Position numbers and translations under genes: made by a program
Part shown: positions 5,735-6,477 of the stretch, piece after piece
Layout: each line of letters begins with the position of its first letter
Numbering within the stretch: the first letter of the stretch is position 1
The notes under the pieces: model-generated
Database searches by the model: none
What the model was told of the DNA's origin: nothing
The model's input: only the letters and a program-made list of their open reading frames with translations
Assembly: GCA_014382085.1 (NCBI GenBank)
Contig: JACNKJ010000185.1
Coordinates: 1 to 6,477 of the forward strand
Source: a bacterium
Lineage (GTDB): Bacteria; Krumholzibacteriota; Krumholzibacteriia; JACNKJ01
DNA: 6,477 bases
Direction of reading: 5' to 3'

Positions 5735-5787
5735 GAGTGACATGTGAAGCTGGAACGAGGGGAGGGTTCTGCCCTCCCCTCTCATTT
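5706..5787. repeat. Nested inverted repeat, two inverted copies of a 21-nt palindromic unit (REPIN-like)
   Basis: Arms 5706-5734 and 5759-5787 are 29 nt each and pair at 28 positions; the only mismatch is 5712 with 5781. They are separated by a 24-nt spacer. Each arm also contains its own hairpin: GGGGAGGG, a 5-nt loop, then CCCTCCCC (5714-5734 and 5759-5779). The element can therefore form one long 29-bp hairpin or two tandem 8-bp hairpins. The right arm reaches the stop codon of the secreted-protein gene. Two inverted palindromic units in an intergenic gap are the layout of REPIN/BIME elements, but no family is recognised and no transposase is present, so a plain double terminator is the simpler reading. 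Confidence 0.85.
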
Positions 5788-6477
5788 TACTTCAGGAGCA
5801 CCATCTTGTTGGACAAGACCTCGTCCGGAGTGATCAGACTGTAGTAGTAGAGGCCGCTGGCAGCCTGCTCACCACTGTCGGTCCGACCGTCCCAGATCAC
5901 GGAGTGCTCGCCCTCGCCCATCAGACCATTCTGAAGCAGCGCGACGCGACGTCCATCCACGCCCACGACTTCGAGACGCACCTGCTTCTCGCGATCGATG
6001 CGGAAGCTGATCTTGGTGCTCGGGTTGAAGGGGTTGGGGAAATTCTGACCCAGCATGACCGATGCGCCAACAGGCAGCACGTCGGTGGGCGGGTTGTCAA
6101 AGACGATGACGATGTCGGCGCTATCGCGGGGATAGACCTTGAACTCATCATAGGTGTAACGCAGAACGCCCGTGAGATCGATGATGTCGCCGATCACTGG
6201 GCTGTAATCGTAGTCGCTCACTTCGCCGTTCTCGCCGACCTTAAGGGAGTCGCCGCGGGGATAAGTGACCCACCACTCTCCGTAGCTTTCCCAGGTGGGG
6301 AAACTGGCGACGGTAACGTCGTCAAGCATGACCAACTGGCATTCGTAAAGCTCCATGTCCACACCGGAGATTCCGATGACAGGAGGAGCCGGGGGCGTGT
6401 TGCCCGCGGAAACCAGTTCCGAGTAGTAGAAGGGATAAGTGATCGAAGTCATCCCGAAGTACTCGCTGAGGAAGTCG
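5787..6477 (-). CDS. C-terminal part of a secreted/surface protein with a FlgD-like (type IX-type) sorting domain
   Basis: The reading frame runs off the right edge, showing the last 229 residues; the ATG at 6452 is internal to an open frame (preceded by DFLSEYFG) and is probably not the true start. Counting from that Met, residues 1 to about 118 look like an all-beta module: SELVSAGNTPPAPP, a YECQLVMLDDVTVAS strand, YGEWWVTYPRGDSLKVGENG, VIGDIIDLTGVLRYTYDEFKVYPRDSADI. This pattern resembles the OB-fold-like modules found in extracellular nuclease-associated proteins, a tentative reading. After a short linker comes a FlgD-Ig-like C-terminal domain (about 131-221) with LGQNFPNPFNPSTKISF, VIWDGRTDSGEQAASGLYYY and terminal NKMVLLK. 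In FCB-group bacteria such tails mark proteins for outer-membrane export or surface anchoring. The product's activity is unknown because its N-terminus is missing. Confidence 0.85.
   Translation of the reverse strand, partial: DFLSEYFGMTSITYPFYYSELVSAGNTPPAPPVIGISGVDMELYECQLVMLDDVTVASFPTWESYGEWWVTYPRGDSLKVGENGEVSDYDYSPVIGDIIDLTGVLRYTYDEFKVYPRDSADIVIVFDNPPTDVLPVGASVMLGQNFPNPFNPSTKISFRIDREKQVRLEVVGVDGRRVALLQNGLMGEGEHSVIWDGRTDSGEQAASGLYYYSLITPDEVLSNKMVLLK

Noticed and set aside
1..6477. tRNA or rRNA genes, CRISPR arrays, insertion sequences, toxin-antitoxin or defence genes
   Set aside because: None was found on either strand. Coding density is high and every substantial region is explained by recognised genes, so no novel multi-gene system is supported.

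Overview
The window is a compact, moderately GC-rich stretch of bacterial chromosome in which every supported gene lies on the minus strand, so it reads from right to left. It contains a complete housekeeping block, rplM-rpsI-rpsB-tsf-pyrH-frr-uppS, followed by the start of cdsA, which is cut by the left edge. Upstream of this block (to the right) are a sugar-isomerase-like TIM-barrel gene and the 3' end of a gene for a secreted or surface protein whose C-terminal domain resembles the FlgD-like / type IX-type sorting domain (LGQNFPNPFNPST motif and a terminal KMVLLK). That C-terminal domain is typical of the FCB superphylum (Bacteroidota relatives) and of candidate phyla such as Eisenbacteria, Krumholzibacteriota and Latescibacterota. 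Together with rplM-rpsI placed directly before rpsB-tsf, it suggests an uncultured member of that broad group. The phylum cannot be fixed from this sequence.

Layout in transcription order: 6477-5787, 3' part of the secreted protein gene; 5787-5700, a nested inverted repeat that also looks like an intrinsic terminator; 5687-4857, TIM-barrel protein; 4849-4821, a good sigma70-type promoter (TTGACA, 17-bp spacer, TAGATT) followed by a leader of about 86 nt; 4727-4293, rplM; 4269-3880, rpsI; 3879-3778, a 102-bp gap with a perfect inverted repeat; 3777-2926, rpsB with a GTG start; 2884-2285, tsf; 2260-1547, pyrH; 1535-978, frr; 970-233, uppS; 243-1, cdsA (N-terminal part only). No gene-free stretch exceeds 130 bases.

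Functionally the block links ribosome production (L13, S9, S2), elongation (EF-Ts), ribosome recycling (RRF) and UTP/CTP supply (UMP kinase) to the first steps of envelope lipid synthesis (undecaprenyl diphosphate and CDP-diacylglycerol). Junctions from pyrH to cdsA are very tight: the frr and uppS Shine-Dalgarno sequences include the preceding stop codons, and uppS overlaps cdsA by 11 nt. This suggests translational coupling.

I found no evidence of a new defence, mobile or biosynthetic system. The points most worth a second look are the nested inverted repeat at 5706-5787, the TIM-barrel protein with an endonuclease IV-like set of metal ligands, the substitutions in the PyrH Gly-Thr-Gly-Asn-Pro segment, and the Lys/Ala/Glu-rich tail of S2.
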